From the NCBI RefSeq assembly GCF_000022905.1, contig NC_012590.1, positions 1,798,001 through 1,862,000 on the forward strand: a DNA stretch of 64,000 nt, given 5' to 3'. Of this stretch, positions 17,067-29,318 are shown in pieces. The stretch comes from Corynebacterium aurimucosum ATCC 700975 (GTDB lineage Bacteria > Actinomycetota > Actinomycetes > Mycobacteriales > Mycobacteriaceae). The position numbers and the translations under genes are program-made. The stretch's first letter is position 1, and every line of letters starts with the position of its first letter. The notes below the pieces were generated by a model. That model ran no database searches, was not told the origin of the DNA, and saw nothing but the letters and a program-made list of their open reading frames with translations.

Positions 17067-17950
17067 TGCAGGATCTCCTCAATGATGTCCTCGAAAGGAA
17101 TATCCGTCACGTGCGGGCCATGCCAGGAGCCCCAGCAGATGTGCAGGCGAGTCTGCTCACGCGGGATGTCTTTGATGGACTCGTTGAGAATCTCAATACG
17201 CTCGCGCAGGAAGGCTTGGAAATCCTCGACCGTCGGCTCCGGAACCACCGAGTCCCAGGCCTCAGCCAGGTCCGGGGCGTCGAATTGCACCGTCAAGCCG
17301 GCATCGGTGATGGCCTTGTACTCCACCTTGAGCGCCTCACCGCAGGCGCGAACAAGGTCGGTTTCATCCTCGTAGTACTTATTAGGCAGACGTGCCGCAG
17401 CACCCGGGGACAGGGCGGCAACGAAGCCTTCGGTGCCTTCGGGGAGGGCGTCGGCAAGCAGCTTGACGTCCGCCTCGACCTGCTCCTGGCCGATGTAGGT
17501 AACCGGGCCGGTGAACTCCGGGTTAGCTACCTTCTTGCGGCCGGTAAAGATACCCGAATCCGGATCGTTATAGGCCTCGGCGAACAGGGCGCGGTCGCGG
17601 CGGTCCTTCATCGAGGAGAGTCGGATCTTGCCCGGCTCGGAGCGGATCTTCTCACCGATTTCCCAGCGGTCCTTGTCCGTCATAGTCAGGCCACCCAGGC
17701 GGGTAAAGGAGTAGTTCCACCAGGCGCCATAGTCCACGGCGCCGGAGGTGATGTGGCCGTATTCGCCCTCGTTAATGATGTCGATGCCGAGATCAACCTG
17801 GCGCTTGACGACGTCTGCGACAGAGCGCTCCAAAATCTCGTGGAACTTCTCGTCAGAGATGGTGCCGGCGGAGCGCTCGAGGTTAGCGTCCAACAGCTCC
17901 TGCGTACGCGGCAACGAGCCGACGTGGGTGGTGCGGATCTTATTGACCAT
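16754..17950 (-). CDS. Cobalamin-independent methionine synthase II-like protein (MetE C-terminal family)
   Basis: This 398-aa protein corresponds to the C-terminal catalytic half of MetE, which transfers a methyl group to homocysteine. Zinc-site residues are visible: HIC in RLHICWGSWHGPH (about 269-271), a later Glu (FSFEGASP) and Cys in STDCGLGGR (about 366). The N-terminus has the family's TTHVGSLPRT. Stand-alone proteins of this type may use another methyl donor or thiol, so the exact substrate is open. GGGAG lies 12 nt before ATG 17950, and a perfect McbR-type site lies 24-39 bp upstream, linking it to sulfur amino-acid control. Its 3' end was duplicated by the IS, but this copy is intact. 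Confidence 0.85.
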   Translation of the reverse strand: MVNKIRTTHVGSLPRTQELLDANLERSAGTISDEKFHEILERSVADVVKRQVDLGIDIINEGEYGHITSGAVDYGAWWNYSFTRLGGLTMTDKDRWEIGEKIRSEPGKIRLSSMKDRRDRALFAEAYNDPDSGIFTGRKKVANPEFTGPVTYIGQEQVEADVKLLADALPEGTEGFVAALSPGAAARLPNKYYEDETDLVRACGEALKVEYKAITDAGLTVQFDAPDLAEAWDSVVPEPTVEDFQAFLRERIEILNESIKDIPREQTRLHICWGSWHGPHVTDIPFEDIIEEILQAKVGGFSFEGASPRHAHEWRVWKDHTLPEGTVIYPGVVSHSTNAVEHPRLVADRIIQFAELVGPENVIASTDCGLGGRLHRQIAWAKLESLVEGAQIATEELF

Positions 17951-17973
17951 GAGGAAACGGTCTCCCTTTCAAC

Positions 17974-17989
17974 TAGACTGTGCTGTCTA
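17974..17989 (-). promoter_or_regulatory. McbR-type operator TAGAC-N6-GTCTA
   Basis: TAGACtgtgctGTCTA matches exactly the binding consensus of McbR, the TetR-type repressor of methionine and cysteine metabolism in C. glutamicum. It lies just upstream of the MetE-like gene, where repression would be expected. The perfect arms extend by one more base pair (C/G). Confidence 0.8.
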
Positions 17990-18062
17990 GCGTAACCCAC
18001 AGGCGAAGGACAGCCCGCCTCATTCTGTACTTTTATTCAGCACGCGAACGGAGCGTGTCGCC

Positions 18063-21635
<3,573 letters not shown>

Positions 21636-21700
21636 GCGGCTCATCTTAGCGGGGCCGTCAAACTTCGCCCGTAGGTCCTCGTTAAGGTACATTTTCTTAA

Positions 21701-22597
21701 ATGTTCTACACCATTGCTGCCTATCTCATGTGGGGGTTCTTCCCAGCGTTTTTCCCGCTGCTGCGCCCCGCCAGTCCGTTTGAGATTTTGGCCCACCGCA
21801 TCGTGTGGACCGCCGTTCTCGTCACCGCAGTGTTGCTGGTGACAGGTGGCTGGCGCGAGCTGAAAGCGTTCAGCTTGCGCACCTGGGGGTGGATGTTCGC
21901 CTGCGGCGTGGCCATCACCATCAACTGGGGCACCTATGTCATCGCCATCAACAGCGATCACGTGGCCGATGCCGCACTGGGCTATTTCATCAACCCGCTC
22001 GTCTCCGTGGCCCTCGGCATTATTTTCCTCAAGGAGAAGCTGACGAAGGCGCAGGTGGCGTCGGTCAGCATCGCCTTCATCGCAGTGTTGTGGCTGACCT
22101 TCATGACCGGTCAGGCCCCCTATTATTCGCTGGCTTTGGCCTTCAGCTTCGGAATCTATGGCTTGCTCAAGAAACGCATCACGGTCTCCTCGATGAGCTC
22201 TGTGGCCGCGGAGACCTTGGTCATGCTTCCCTTCGCGCTGATCTACCTGGGCTACCTCCAGGCACAGGGCGTATCCACCTTCACTACCGAAGGCCCCGGG
22301 CACGTCGCGCTGCTGATTACCTCCGGCCTCGTCACCGCCCTGCCGCTACTGTGTTTCGCCCAGGGCGCTAAGCACCTGCGCCTGTCTACCCTCGGCATGT
22401 TGCAGTACATGACCCCCATCATGCAGATGCTGTGGGCGTTGTTCGTCACCCAAGAGCACATGTCCACGGAACGCTGGATCGGCTTTGCCATCATCTGGGT
22501 TGCGGTCATCATCTACCTGGCGGACTTGGTGCGCATGGGCCGCGCTTCTCGACGCCGCGCCCGCCTCCACCCCGCCGACGCGTCACCCACCGCTTAA
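21701..22597 (+). CDS. rarD: RarD/EamA-type transporter
   Basis: The 298-aa integral membrane protein has about ten hydrophobic helices arranged as two EamA repeats. RarD features are clear: [14 protein letters not shown] at the start, [36 protein letters not shown] and [13 protein letters not shown]. The family belongs to the drug/metabolite transporter superfamily; the substrate is unknown. The ATG follows only 65 bp after the divergent dnaE start. Confidence 0.9.
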   Translation: MFYTIAAYLMWGFFPAFFPLLRPASPFEILAHRIVWTAVLVTAVLLVTGGWRELKAFSLRTWGWMFACGVAITINWGTYVIAINSDHVADAALGYFINPLVSVALGIIFLKEKLTKAQVASVSIAFIAVLWLTFMTGQAPYYSLALAFSFGIYGLLKKRITVSSMSSVAAETLVMLPFALIYLGYLQAQGVSTFTTEGPGHVALLITSGLVTALPLLCFAQGAKHLRLSTLGMLQYMTPIMQMLWALFVTQEHMSTERWIGFAIIWVAVIIYLADLVRMGRASRRRARLHPADASPTA

Positions 22598-22600
22598 GGA

Positions 22601-22870
22601 CTAGCGGCGCTTCAGCTCTTCGCGCGCCTGCCGAGCCTGGGCGCGCCGGGCGGCTTCCTCGCGCGCGTTAAGCGCCCACCGCGGCATGAGGATGGCCATG
22701 GCGATGCAGTAGATGGCCACCACGATGAGAATGCCGAAGGTGAGATTGTCCGCTCCCCAAATCCCTTGCGCGATGGCGGCCCCAGAGGCGATGAACGCGC
22801 CCGCCCACATCAACAGGTAGGCAAAGCGGTAGTTCGGCGGCCACTCGGAGGTGTTGGGAAACAAGCGCAT
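22601..22870 (-). CDS. Small two-helix membrane protein
   Basis: This 89-aa protein has helices at about 17-37 (FAYLLMWAGAFIASGAAIAQG) and 43-63 (LTFGILIVVAIYCIAMAILMP), then a charged Arg/Ala/Glu-rich tail (REEAARRAQARQAREELKRR), probably a cytosolic helix. No named family. It is convergent with rarD and lies 33 bp after the next gene in the minus-strand run; AAGGAAAAAAT precedes the start. Confidence 0.65.
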   Translation of the reverse strand: MRLFPNTSEWPPNYRFAYLLMWAGAFIASGAAIAQGIWGADNLTFGILIVVAIYCIAMAILMPRWALNAREEAARRAQARQAREELKRR

Positions 22871-22903
22871 ATTTTTTCCTTGGATCTTCTAGCGGTAGCT
22901 GTT

Positions 22904-23503
22904 CTAGCGGTTCTCATTCTGTCCGACGTTGGCGGGCGGGCGCACGCCGAAGGAGCCCCATGCGGCATCCTCGGGCGCGACCTCCACAGTATCGACTCGC
23001 GGGTCGGAGGCGAGGGCACGCAATTGACTTCCCCCGGAATACACCACGACGGCATCGACCTCTGCCGGCGCTTCCTCCCTCATGCCGCGGGCATGGTCGG
23101 CCACGCGGGCCAGGACGGAATCGATGACCTCGGCGCGCGTGGCGCCAGCGACAGGTTCGGGAACTGCGATGGGGGCGGCCAATCCAATCACGATGGCATC
23201 CATGCGCTCGACGGGCTGCAGGGCGTCGCTCACGTCCTGGGGACTCAGCGGATCGTGAAAGCCCACCAAGGCATAGGCCGGCTCCTCCGCCTGCGCTAGT
23301 GAGGCCTCCGCGCGCTCGCGGTATTCAGCGGCGGTCTCGGCCCCATCCGGGCCCAGCTGGTCTCCTTGCAGCGCCGTGCGGGGTTGGGTGCCGAAGAGAC
23401 CGAAAGCGAGAACCACCACCAGCGCCAGCACGGCCAACAACACCAGTGCCGCGGCCTGGCGGCGCCGGTAGATGCGCTGGCGCGTGCTCCGCTGCGGGCT
23501 CAT
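22904..23503 (-). CDS. Membrane-anchored extracytoplasmic protein of unknown function
   Basis: The 199-aa product has a basic N-terminus (RSTRQRIYRRRQ) and one membrane anchor (about 15-38, AALVLLAVLALVVVLAFGLFG). A soluble extracellular domain of about 155 aa follows, with an acidic helix (ETAAEYRERAEASLAQAEE). No catalytic motif recognised. The ATG overlaps the rluD stop as ATGA, so translation is coupled. An in-frame start at 23557 inside rluD would give extra residues but is less likely. Confidence 0.65.
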   Translation of the reverse strand: MSPQRSTRQRIYRRRQAAALVLLAVLALVVVLAFGLFGTQPRTALQGDQLGPDGAETAAEYRERAEASLAQAEEPAYALVGFHDPLSPQDVSDALQPVERMDAIVIGLAAPIAVPEPVAGATRAEVIDSVLARVADHARGMREEAPAEVDAVVVYSGGSQLRALASDPRVDTVEVAPEDAAWGSFGVRPPANVGQNENR

Positions 23504-24423
23504 CCGCGCAAAACCTCCACGGCGTGCTTCAGGTCCTCGGGATAAGGTGCGGTGCATTCAAACCACTTGCCAGTACCCGGGTGGGTAAAGCCAAGTTCGA
23601 CCGCGTGCAACCACTGGCGGTTAAGCCCCACGCGCTTGGCCAGGTTCGGATCACAGCCATACATCGGATCACCCACACAGGGATGCCCGGTGGCTGACAT
23701 GTGGACGCGGATCTGGTGGGTGCGGCCAGTCTCTAGGTGGACTTCGAGGAGGCTGGCCTCACGGAAGGCCTCCAGCAGCTTGTAATGTGTCACTGCTGGT
23801 TTGCCGTCATCGACGACCCCAAATTTCCAGCCCGCCGAAGGATGGCGGCCAATGGGTGCATCGATGGTGCCCACGATGGGATCCGGCAGGCCCTGGACCA
23901 CGGCGTGATAGGTCTTTTGCACGGTGCGCTCACGGAAGGCGTTCTTGAGTTGGGAGTAGGCGCGCTCGCTGGCGGCCACCACCATGACGCCGGAGGTTCC
24001 CACGTCGAGGCGGTGGACGATGCCCTTGCGTTCGGTAGGTCCGGCGTCGGCAAGCGCATAGCCTGCTGCCCGCAGCCCGCCAATGACGGTGGGCCCATCC
24101 CAACCCAAAGTCGGGTGCGCAGCCACGCCCACGGGCTTGCACACGCAAATGATGTCCTCGTCCGCGTAGAGAACATCCATGCCCTCCACCAGCTCTTCCT
24201 TGGGGATGAGCGGCTCCTCTGGCGCGGGCATCATGACGTCGATCCACCCTCCGGCGTTTAAGCGCTCGGACTTGCCCACTGCCGCGCCGTCGATTTCCAC
24301 ATCCCCCGCAGCGCACAACTGGGACACTCGGGCGCGGGAAATACCCAGGAGCTTGGCCAAGGCAGCGTCCACGCGCATGCCATCGAGACCTTCGGGTACC
24401 GGCAACCTACGGCTTTCGCGCAT
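23500..24423 (-). CDS. rluD: RluD-type 23S rRNA pseudouridine synthase
   Basis: RluA/RluD-family enzymes isomerise uridines in 23S rRNA (helix 69 for E. coli RluD). The 307-aa protein has an N-terminal S4 domain (about 12-75; MRVDAALAKLLGISRARVSQL) and the catalytic motif HRLDVGTSG with Asp near 138. Later come KTYHAVVQG and GRTHQIRVHMSATGHPCVGD. It lies directly after lspA with a TAATG overlap, the usual lspA-rluD pair, and before a coupled membrane gene. Confidence 0.94.
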   Translation of the reverse strand: MRESRRLPVPEGLDGMRVDAALAKLLGISRARVSQLCAAGDVEIDGAAVGKSERLNAGGWIDVMMPAPEEPLIPKEELVEGMDVLYADEDIICVCKPVGVAAHPTLGWDGPTVIGGLRAAGYALADAGPTERKGIVHRLDVGTSGVMVVAASERAYSQLKNAFRERTVQKTYHAVVQGLPDPIVGTIDAPIGRHPSAGWKFGVVDDGKPAVTHYKLLEAFREASLLEVHLETGRTHQIRVHMSATGHPCVGDPMYGCDPNLAKRVGLNRQWLHAVELGFTHPGTGKWFECTAPYPEDLKHAVEVLRG

Positions 24424-24953
24424 TACACTCCCCCCGTTTCCTGCTCTTCCGACTTCTCATTCATCTCTGACCAGAACATCGCGATGATGAAAACCACAAC
24501 ACCACAGGTGATTGCCGCATCCGCGATGTTGAAGACAGCGAAGCTGCCAACTGAGATGTAATCCACCACGTGGCCGAACCAGAACCCCGGTTCACGCACG
24601 AGGCGGTCGATGAGATTGCCCAGGGCGCCGCCGGCGATCATTGCCAGCCCGATGGCCTGCCACTTGTCGTGGATACGCGGAGCGGCGATGGCAACTCCGA
24701 CAACGAACACCAGCTGGATGGTAGTGAACAACCACGTCGAACCCTCCCCTCCCATGGAGAAGGCCGCACCGGGGTTAAACAGAAGGTAGAAGCGGAACCA
24801 GTCACCGATTACCGGTAGGGCTTCGCCTTCGGTGAGGATGGACAGCATCAGCGCCTTCACAGCTTGGTCGACGGCAGCCACACCGAGCACCACCGCAACC
24901 ATCACTCCGATATAACTCCTTGCTTTCACCCGTTCCATTCTAAACAGGCTCAT
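24423..24953 (-). CDS. lspA: Lipoprotein signal peptidase (signal peptidase II)
   Basis: LspA is the aspartyl protease that removes signal peptides before the lipid-modified Cys of prolipoproteins. This 176-aa protein has four membrane segments. The catalytic Asp residues are in GGALGNLIDRL (about 113) and VFNIADAAI (about 142). FNPGAAFSM is also conserved. The start is ATG 24953 or ATG 24938 (MERVKARS). The gene is divergent, by under 30 bp, from a lipoprotein gene. Lipoproteins at 2315, 24980 and 26047 are probable clients. Confidence 0.94.
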   Translation of the reverse strand: MSLFRMERVKARSYIGVMVAVVLGVAAVDQAVKALMLSILTEGEALPVIGDWFRFYLLFNPGAAFSMGGEGSTWLFTTIQLVFVVGVAIAAPRIHDKWQAIGLAMIAGGALGNLIDRLVREPGFWFGHVVDYISVGSFAVFNIADAAITCGVVVFIIAMFWSEMNEKSEEQETGGV

Positions 24954-24979
24954 CCGGTAATTTGGAATGCGTGTTTCGT

Positions 24980-25918
24980 GTGAAAGCTCTAGCAGTCCTG
25001 TCCGCCACCGTCCTGGGAGTAAGCGGCGCGCTCGCCGGCTGTTCCTATTCCCAGCCCGCCAAGCCAGTCGAAGAACCGGTCGGCTTGGCCCTCGATGCCC
25101 CGCGCGTCACCCTCTTGGAGCCCGGTGACGGCGCCAGCCGCGTTCTGGCTTATCAGGATCTCGATGCTTCGCAGGAGTTGACCTACAAGGTCGCCACGGG
25201 TTTCGACCAGCAGCTGCGCAAGGATGGCAGCGCTGCCCCTTCGCCGGCCGCCGAGGATAAGGTCACTCTTCCGCTGCAGGCTTCGGTGGAAGCTGCCACC
25301 GAGAACGTCGAAGGCCAGCTCCCGGCGAGCCGCAACGCCTTCGTCACCGTGGGCAAGCCTGAGGCTGACGGCACGGACGTCACATCCGCTGAAGGCTTCC
25401 AATTTGGGTGGCGTGGTACGGATAGCGGACAGATGAATTCTCTGCGCTTAGCGGCCCCGCAGGCAGCAACCGACCAGGCCCGCAGCACAGTCGAGCGCGC
25501 TATCACCAGCCTGACCTCCCTGCCCATCGTCTTCCCGGATGAGGAAATCGGCCCTGGTGCCAGGTGGATGGTGGAATCACGCGTCACCGGTGAATCCACG
25601 CTGCTGCAAACCACGACCTATACCTTGGACAAGCTGGACGAGGATATCGCCACCCTCAGCGTCAAGGTGGAGCAGCGGCCGTCCCTAGGCGCGCTGTCCT
25701 TTGACGGCGCCGACGCCCCCGAGGAACTGCAGGGCAAAGAACTGAAGGTCCTGGACCACACGTCCACCTCGGAGGGCTCGGTCACGGTTGATCTGACCAA
25801 GCCGCTTCCCACCGCCGGCGATGTCTCCATAACCACCGCCATTTCTTATGGTGCGGAAGGCTCCGATCTCCGCGTGGTGCAGACCAGCGCCACCGACATG
25901 GAGTTCACGACCGACTAG
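24980..25918 (+). CDS. Secreted lipoprotein, function unknown
   Basis: From GTG 24980 the product is 312 aa, with signal peptide KALAVLSATVLGVSGALAGC and Cys at residue 21 (lipobox LAGC). The mature part is beta-rich with repeated Val/Thr strands: LQASVEAATENVEGQLP, IGPGARWMVESRVT and EGSVTVDLTKPLPTAGDV. It may resemble DUF6263-type actinobacterial lipoproteins, a tentative call. Upstream in-frame TTG 24962 and GTG 24971 would lengthen the n-region and seem less likely. The promoter must overlap that of divergent lspA. Confidence 0.7.
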   Translation: MKALAVLSATVLGVSGALAGCSYSQPAKPVEEPVGLALDAPRVTLLEPGDGASRVLAYQDLDASQELTYKVATGFDQQLRKDGSAAPSPAAEDKVTLPLQASVEAATENVEGQLPASRNAFVTVGKPEADGTDVTSAEGFQFGWRGTDSGQMNSLRLAAPQAATDQARSTVERAITSLTSLPIVFPDEEIGPGARWMVESRVTGESTLLQTTTYTLDKLDEDIATLSVKVEQRPSLGALSFDGADAPEELQGKELKVLDHTSTSEGSVTVDLTKPLPTAGDVSITTAISYGAEGSDLRVVQTSATDMEFTTD

Positions 25919-25981
25919 CGAGCACGCTCGGCGCCTATGCCACGGCACGCGACAGCCGCGTCACGGGTTTCCAGACAACAC

Positions 25982-26028
25982 AGCGCCCACCACCTGACTG
26001 GCAGAGGAGCGAGTGGGTGGTGGGCGCT
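25982..26028. terminator. Bidirectional terminator between convergent lipoprotein genes
   Basis: A 13-bp perfect stem has arms AGCGCCCACCACC (25982-25994) and GGTGGTGGGCGCT (26016-26028) with a 21-nt loop. Flanking T tracts are weak on both strands. Confidence 0.65.
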
Positions 26029-26046
26029 TAGGTTTCTCGGCCGGGC

Positions 26047-26679
26047 TTACTGAGCCGGGGCCTCTGCGGGAGCCTCAGCGTCCTCGGCAGGAGCCTCCTC
26101 GGCTGGAGCTTCCTCGCCTTCAGCAGGGGCGTCGGCAGGCGCCGCGGCATCTTCCGGCACGGAATCGGCGCACATCTCCGGTACCTCTTCCGGCGGGACG
26201 ATGTTGGTGACCAAGACACAAGCCCAGGTCTTAGACAGCTTCCATGTGCCACCCTCGTTTATGAACTCCACCTGGTCGGCGGTCTGTTGCTGACCATCCG
26301 GGGTATTGATGTGGACGGTCGCCAGCGCGGAATCCGGGACGAGGCCCGGGATGACCGGGGCCACGACCTCGAAGGTAGCACCGGATTCGGCCTGGGACTG
26401 CGACATGACGTCGAAAAGCTCCGGCGCCGTCTCGCTGCCCTGGACCAGCTGCACCTTCTCTTCCTGGGGAAGGTTCGGGTCGGCCGCCTTGGCGAGAATC
26501 TCGTTGAGCTGCTCCACAGTGGGCATCTCGGTGGAGACAACCTGCGAGGCGGAGGTTTCGCCCGAAGGCTTGGCGGCGGTGCTGCTCTCGCTCGCTGCAT
26601 CCTCAGAAGACGAGCAGGCGGACAGGGCAGTCGCGGCGCCCAGTGCCAGGACGGCGGCGCTCAGCTTGAAGGATTTCAC
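26047..26679 (-). CDS. Secreted lipoprotein with Pro/Ala/Glu-rich C-terminal tail
   Basis: The 210-aa product has signal peptide KSFKLSAAVLALGAATALSAC with lipobox LSAC (Cys 22). A globular domain at about 50-165 resembles the low-molecular-weight antigen MTB12-type domain (VEQLNEILAKAADPNLP, EEKVQLVQGSE, GGTWKLSKTWACVL); this is a tentative assignment. The tail after 175 is a run of APAE/EEAP units. The GTG start at 26679 has GAGGAG 6 nt upstream. It is divergent from the asparaginase gene. Confidence 0.72.
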   Translation of the reverse strand: MKSFKLSAAVLALGAATALSACSSSEDAASESSTAAKPSGETSASQVVSTEMPTVEQLNEILAKAADPNLPQEEKVQLVQGSETAPELFDVMSQSQAESGATFEVVAPVIPGLVPDSALATVHINTPDGQQQTADQVEFINEGGTWKLSKTWACVLVTNIVPPEEVPEMCADSVPEDAAAPADAPAEGEEAPAEEAPAEDAEAPAEAPAQ

Positions 26680-26785
26680 AAATACTCCTCACGTAGGGGA
26701 TCGTGGTTTATCCCTTTTACTCTAGCGCCCGCAAACCCAGCCCTGGGTTTCCCGCGCAGGTGCGTGGCTGTAGTAGCCTGCTGGC

Positions 26786-27721
26786 ATGACCTTTGCCCTC
26801 ATCGCCACCGGTGGCACCATCGCTTGTACGACGGTCCGTGACGGTTCCCTAGTCCCCACCGTTAGCGGCCAGCAGCTGGCCGCCTCTCTGGGCGCTGACG
26901 ACGGCACGCACGACATCGAAGTAGTGGAGTTTCGCGCGCTCGACTCCAGCTCCATTACGTTGGCCGACCTCGATGAACTGTTGTTGTGCGTTCGCGAACA
27001 GCTCGCCCGCCCGGACATTGACGGCGTGCTCATCACGCATGGCACGGATTCCTTAGAGGAGACCGCGCTGGCCTTGTCCCTTTTTGATTTAGGCGATGGC
27101 CCTATCGTGCTCACCGGCGCGCAGCGCGCCTTCGATCACCCGGCCGGCGATGGCCCACGCAACCTGCGCGATGCCTATGAGCTTCTGCGCTCCGGCAAGC
27201 CGGGCGTGTGGGTGCAGTTCGGCGGAAAGACCATTCCTGGTCGCGGCGCGCGCAAGTGGCACACGTCGCAGCTCAACGGCTTTGAGGAACTGCCGGTGGG
27301 AGACTCCGCCGTGCCACTCCTCCCCTTAGCACCGATGGCCGGGAATCCAGTTGAGATTATCGCGGCCTACCCGGGTGCCGGTGCCACGCTTGTCGACGCC
27401 TCCCTTCCCCACACCCGCGGCCTCGTCATCGAGGCCATGGGCTCCGGAAACATGGGCGCGGAAATGGGTGCCGGGGTGGCCCGCGCGCTGCAGGCGGACA
27501 TTCCCGTGGTGATCAGCACCCGAACCCCCTACGGGAATACCAAGCTGGCCTATGGCGGCGCTGGCGGTGGCGCCACCTTGGGAGAGATGGGCGCGGTGGC
27601 CGCCGGCGGATTCCGTGCCGGGCAAGCGCGCATTATGCTTGCTGCGGCACTTGCTACCGGCACGCCGGTGGCAGAGATGTTTAGTAGGGCACCAGCCAGC
27701 ACGACTTATACCGCGGGCTAG
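26786..27721 (+). CDS. L-asparaginase
   Basis: Asparaginase hydrolyses asparagine to aspartate and ammonia. The 311-aa protein has both active-site signatures: N-terminal IATGGTIACT with the nucleophile Thr (about 9-12) and HGTDSLEETA (about 84-93) with the second Thr and Asp. Further conserved parts are VLTGAQR and GSGNMGAEM. No signal peptide, so cytosolic. The start lacks a clear ribosome-binding site. The stop overlaps that of convergent dinB by 4 bp. Confidence 0.92.
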   Translation: MTFALIATGGTIACTTVRDGSLVPTVSGQQLAASLGADDGTHDIEVVEFRALDSSSITLADLDELLLCVREQLARPDIDGVLITHGTDSLEETALALSLFDLGDGPIVLTGAQRAFDHPAGDGPRNLRDAYELLRSGKPGVWVQFGGKTIPGRGARKWHTSQLNGFEELPVGDSAVPLLPLAPMAGNPVEIIAAYPGAGATLVDASLPHTRGLVIEAMGSGNMGAEMGAGVARALQADIPVVISTRTPYGNTKLAYGGAGGGATLGEMGAVAAGGFRAGQARIMLAAALATGTPVAEMFSRAPASTTYTAG

Positions 27722-29163
27722 TTGTCCTCGCGTGGCGGGACCTCCACCGCCTCCTCAGGTTCGGCGTCTTCGTCCGGCGGAATGTCCTCCCAGGCCAAGG
27801 AGTTCAGCGGATCGGCTGGGCGGAGCTCTTCTTCCTCAGCCGCGAAGGAGCGCACGAACCCCGGGCCCGTAGCGCGGGTTTCAAAACGTACGCTGACCAC
27901 CCCATGGCCCGCACCCTGAATCCAGCCGTGGCCGAAATCGGGGTGATAGACGTCCTGGGTAGCGCGCCACCTGCAGCTCGACGATTCCTCGGCATCCGCC
28001 GTGGAGGAAACATTGACTGGGGCGGACGTGCTGCCCGGCAGATAGTCGCTGACTCCGGTTTCATAGTCCGTGTCCGGAGCCTGGCGCACGATCTCACGGT
28101 CCAACTCCGGAAAGAGCACGTCTTGGCGGGCCTCCTCCAACCCTGAGTAGCTCACGCCCACCAGCCTGATAGGACCGAGTTCTTCCGGGTAGCGCGCCAA
28201 ACTCAGCGCTTTAGCTTCGAGCACCTTCAGGTCATCGGTGGCGTAAGAGAGGGTGGCTGAGCGTGACTCGATGTGAAAGTCCGCCATCCGCAACTTCACC
28301 GTCACCGTGCGCGCGCCGCGCCCATCCTTGAGCAAACGGGAATGAGCGCCATGTGCCGCGCGGATGAGCGCCGCATCCACCTCCGCTGCCGTGCGCAGGT
28401 CGGTGGGATAGGTGAACTCGGTGGATATTTGTTTGGCAATCGCACGCGGGGCGACGGGGCGCTCATCAATTCCTTGGGCAAGCTCCCACAGCTGTACCCC
28501 CACCACACCGCCGAGTGAAATCTCGACTTCCTTGCGGCTCATTGCGGCCAACTGGCCGATAGTCTCCACACCGATGGCGGCAAGCTTCTGCTGGGTGACC
28601 GGCCCCGCACCCCACAGCTTGCCCACGGGCAGCGGGTGAATGAGCTCCTTGAAGCGCTCCTGCGGGACCACGAAGGTGCCGTCTGGTTTGGCCTCCCCCG
28701 AGGCGATCTTTGCGCTCTGCTTTCCCGCACCCGCACCAATAGAGCTGGGAAGACCCGTCTCCGTTCTAATCACTCGGCGCAAGTTCTCTGACCATTCGCG
28801 GACCTCCGCGGGCGTGGCTCCCAGGAGTGCGGCAGGTTCCATGAAGGCCTCATCGATGGAGAGCTGCTCGATGACCCCAGCGTGCTGCGCAATAATCCCA
28901 AACACCCGGCGCGAAGCCGCCGAATAGACTGCTCGGCGCGGTTGCACCACCACGGCTCGATACCCCACGAGCTGCTGCGCACGGAACATGGGCATGGCGG
29001 AATGCGCACCATAAGCGCGTGCCTCATAAGAGGCACCCGCGACGACCCCGCGGCCGGATGTCCCTCCCACCAGCACCGGACGGCCGCGCAGGGTAGGTCG
29101 GGTGAGCTGTTCCACCGAGGCAAAGAACGCATCCATGTCGATGTGAAGAACCCAGCGCTGCAT
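27718..29163 (-). CDS. dinB: DNA polymerase IV (Y-family)
   Basis: This is a Y-family translesion polymerase of 481 aa from ATG 29163. The catalytic motif HIDMDAFFASVEQ (about 7-19) and SIDEAFMEP (about 103) are present, as are YEARAYGAHSAMP and the thumb HhH and little-finger regions. The C-terminal 120 residues beyond the usual about 350 are acidic and Ser/Pro-rich; they include WRATQDVYHPDFGHGWIQG, also seen in actinobacterial DinB. No LexA-type site is visible upstream, so SOS control is not indicated. Confidence 0.94.
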   Translation of the reverse strand: MQRWVLHIDMDAFFASVEQLTRPTLRGRPVLVGGTSGRGVVAGASYEARAYGAHSAMPMFRAQQLVGYRAVVVQPRRAVYSAASRRVFGIIAQHAGVIEQLSIDEAFMEPAALLGATPAEVREWSENLRRVIRTETGLPSSIGAGAGKQSAKIASGEAKPDGTFVVPQERFKELIHPLPVGKLWGAGPVTQQKLAAIGVETIGQLAAMSRKEVEISLGGVVGVQLWELAQGIDERPVAPRAIAKQISTEFTYPTDLRTAAEVDAALIRAAHGAHSRLLKDGRGARTVTVKLRMADFHIESRSATLSYATDDLKVLEAKALSLARYPEELGPIRLVGVSYSGLEEARQDVLFPELDREIVRQAPDTDYETGVSDYLPGSTSAPVNVSSTADAEESSSCRWRATQDVYHPDFGHGWIQGAGHGVVSVRFETRATGPGFVRSFAAEEEELRPADPLNSLAWEDIPPDEDAEPEEAVEVPPREDN

Positions 29164-29295
29164 AGCTACAAGTCTAAAACATATATTCGCATCCACAAGA
29201 AAGCCCTCGGCTGGCAAAGAGAACTAGCTCTCATGCGCGGCATGAGTGATCTATGCCCCACGATTGGCGTGTGGCGCTAGACACCGAACCCCGCA

Positions 29296-29318
29296 TGCAT
29301 GCATCATGTATGCATGCA
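29296..29318 (+). promoter_or_regulatory. Perfect inverted repeat overlapping the GntR start codon (likely autoregulatory operator)
   Basis: Arms TGCATGCAT (29296-29304) and ATGCATGCA (29310-29318) are separated by 5 nt. The right arm contains the chosen ATG at 29314. A repressor bound here would block a leaderless or short-leader transcript of the gntR-MFS pair. Confidence 0.6.

Noticed and set aside
16697..17995. 432-codon plus-strand open frame opposite the MetE-like gene
   Set aside because: Antisense shadow; its beginning is repeated in the left direct repeat only because the DNA is duplicated.
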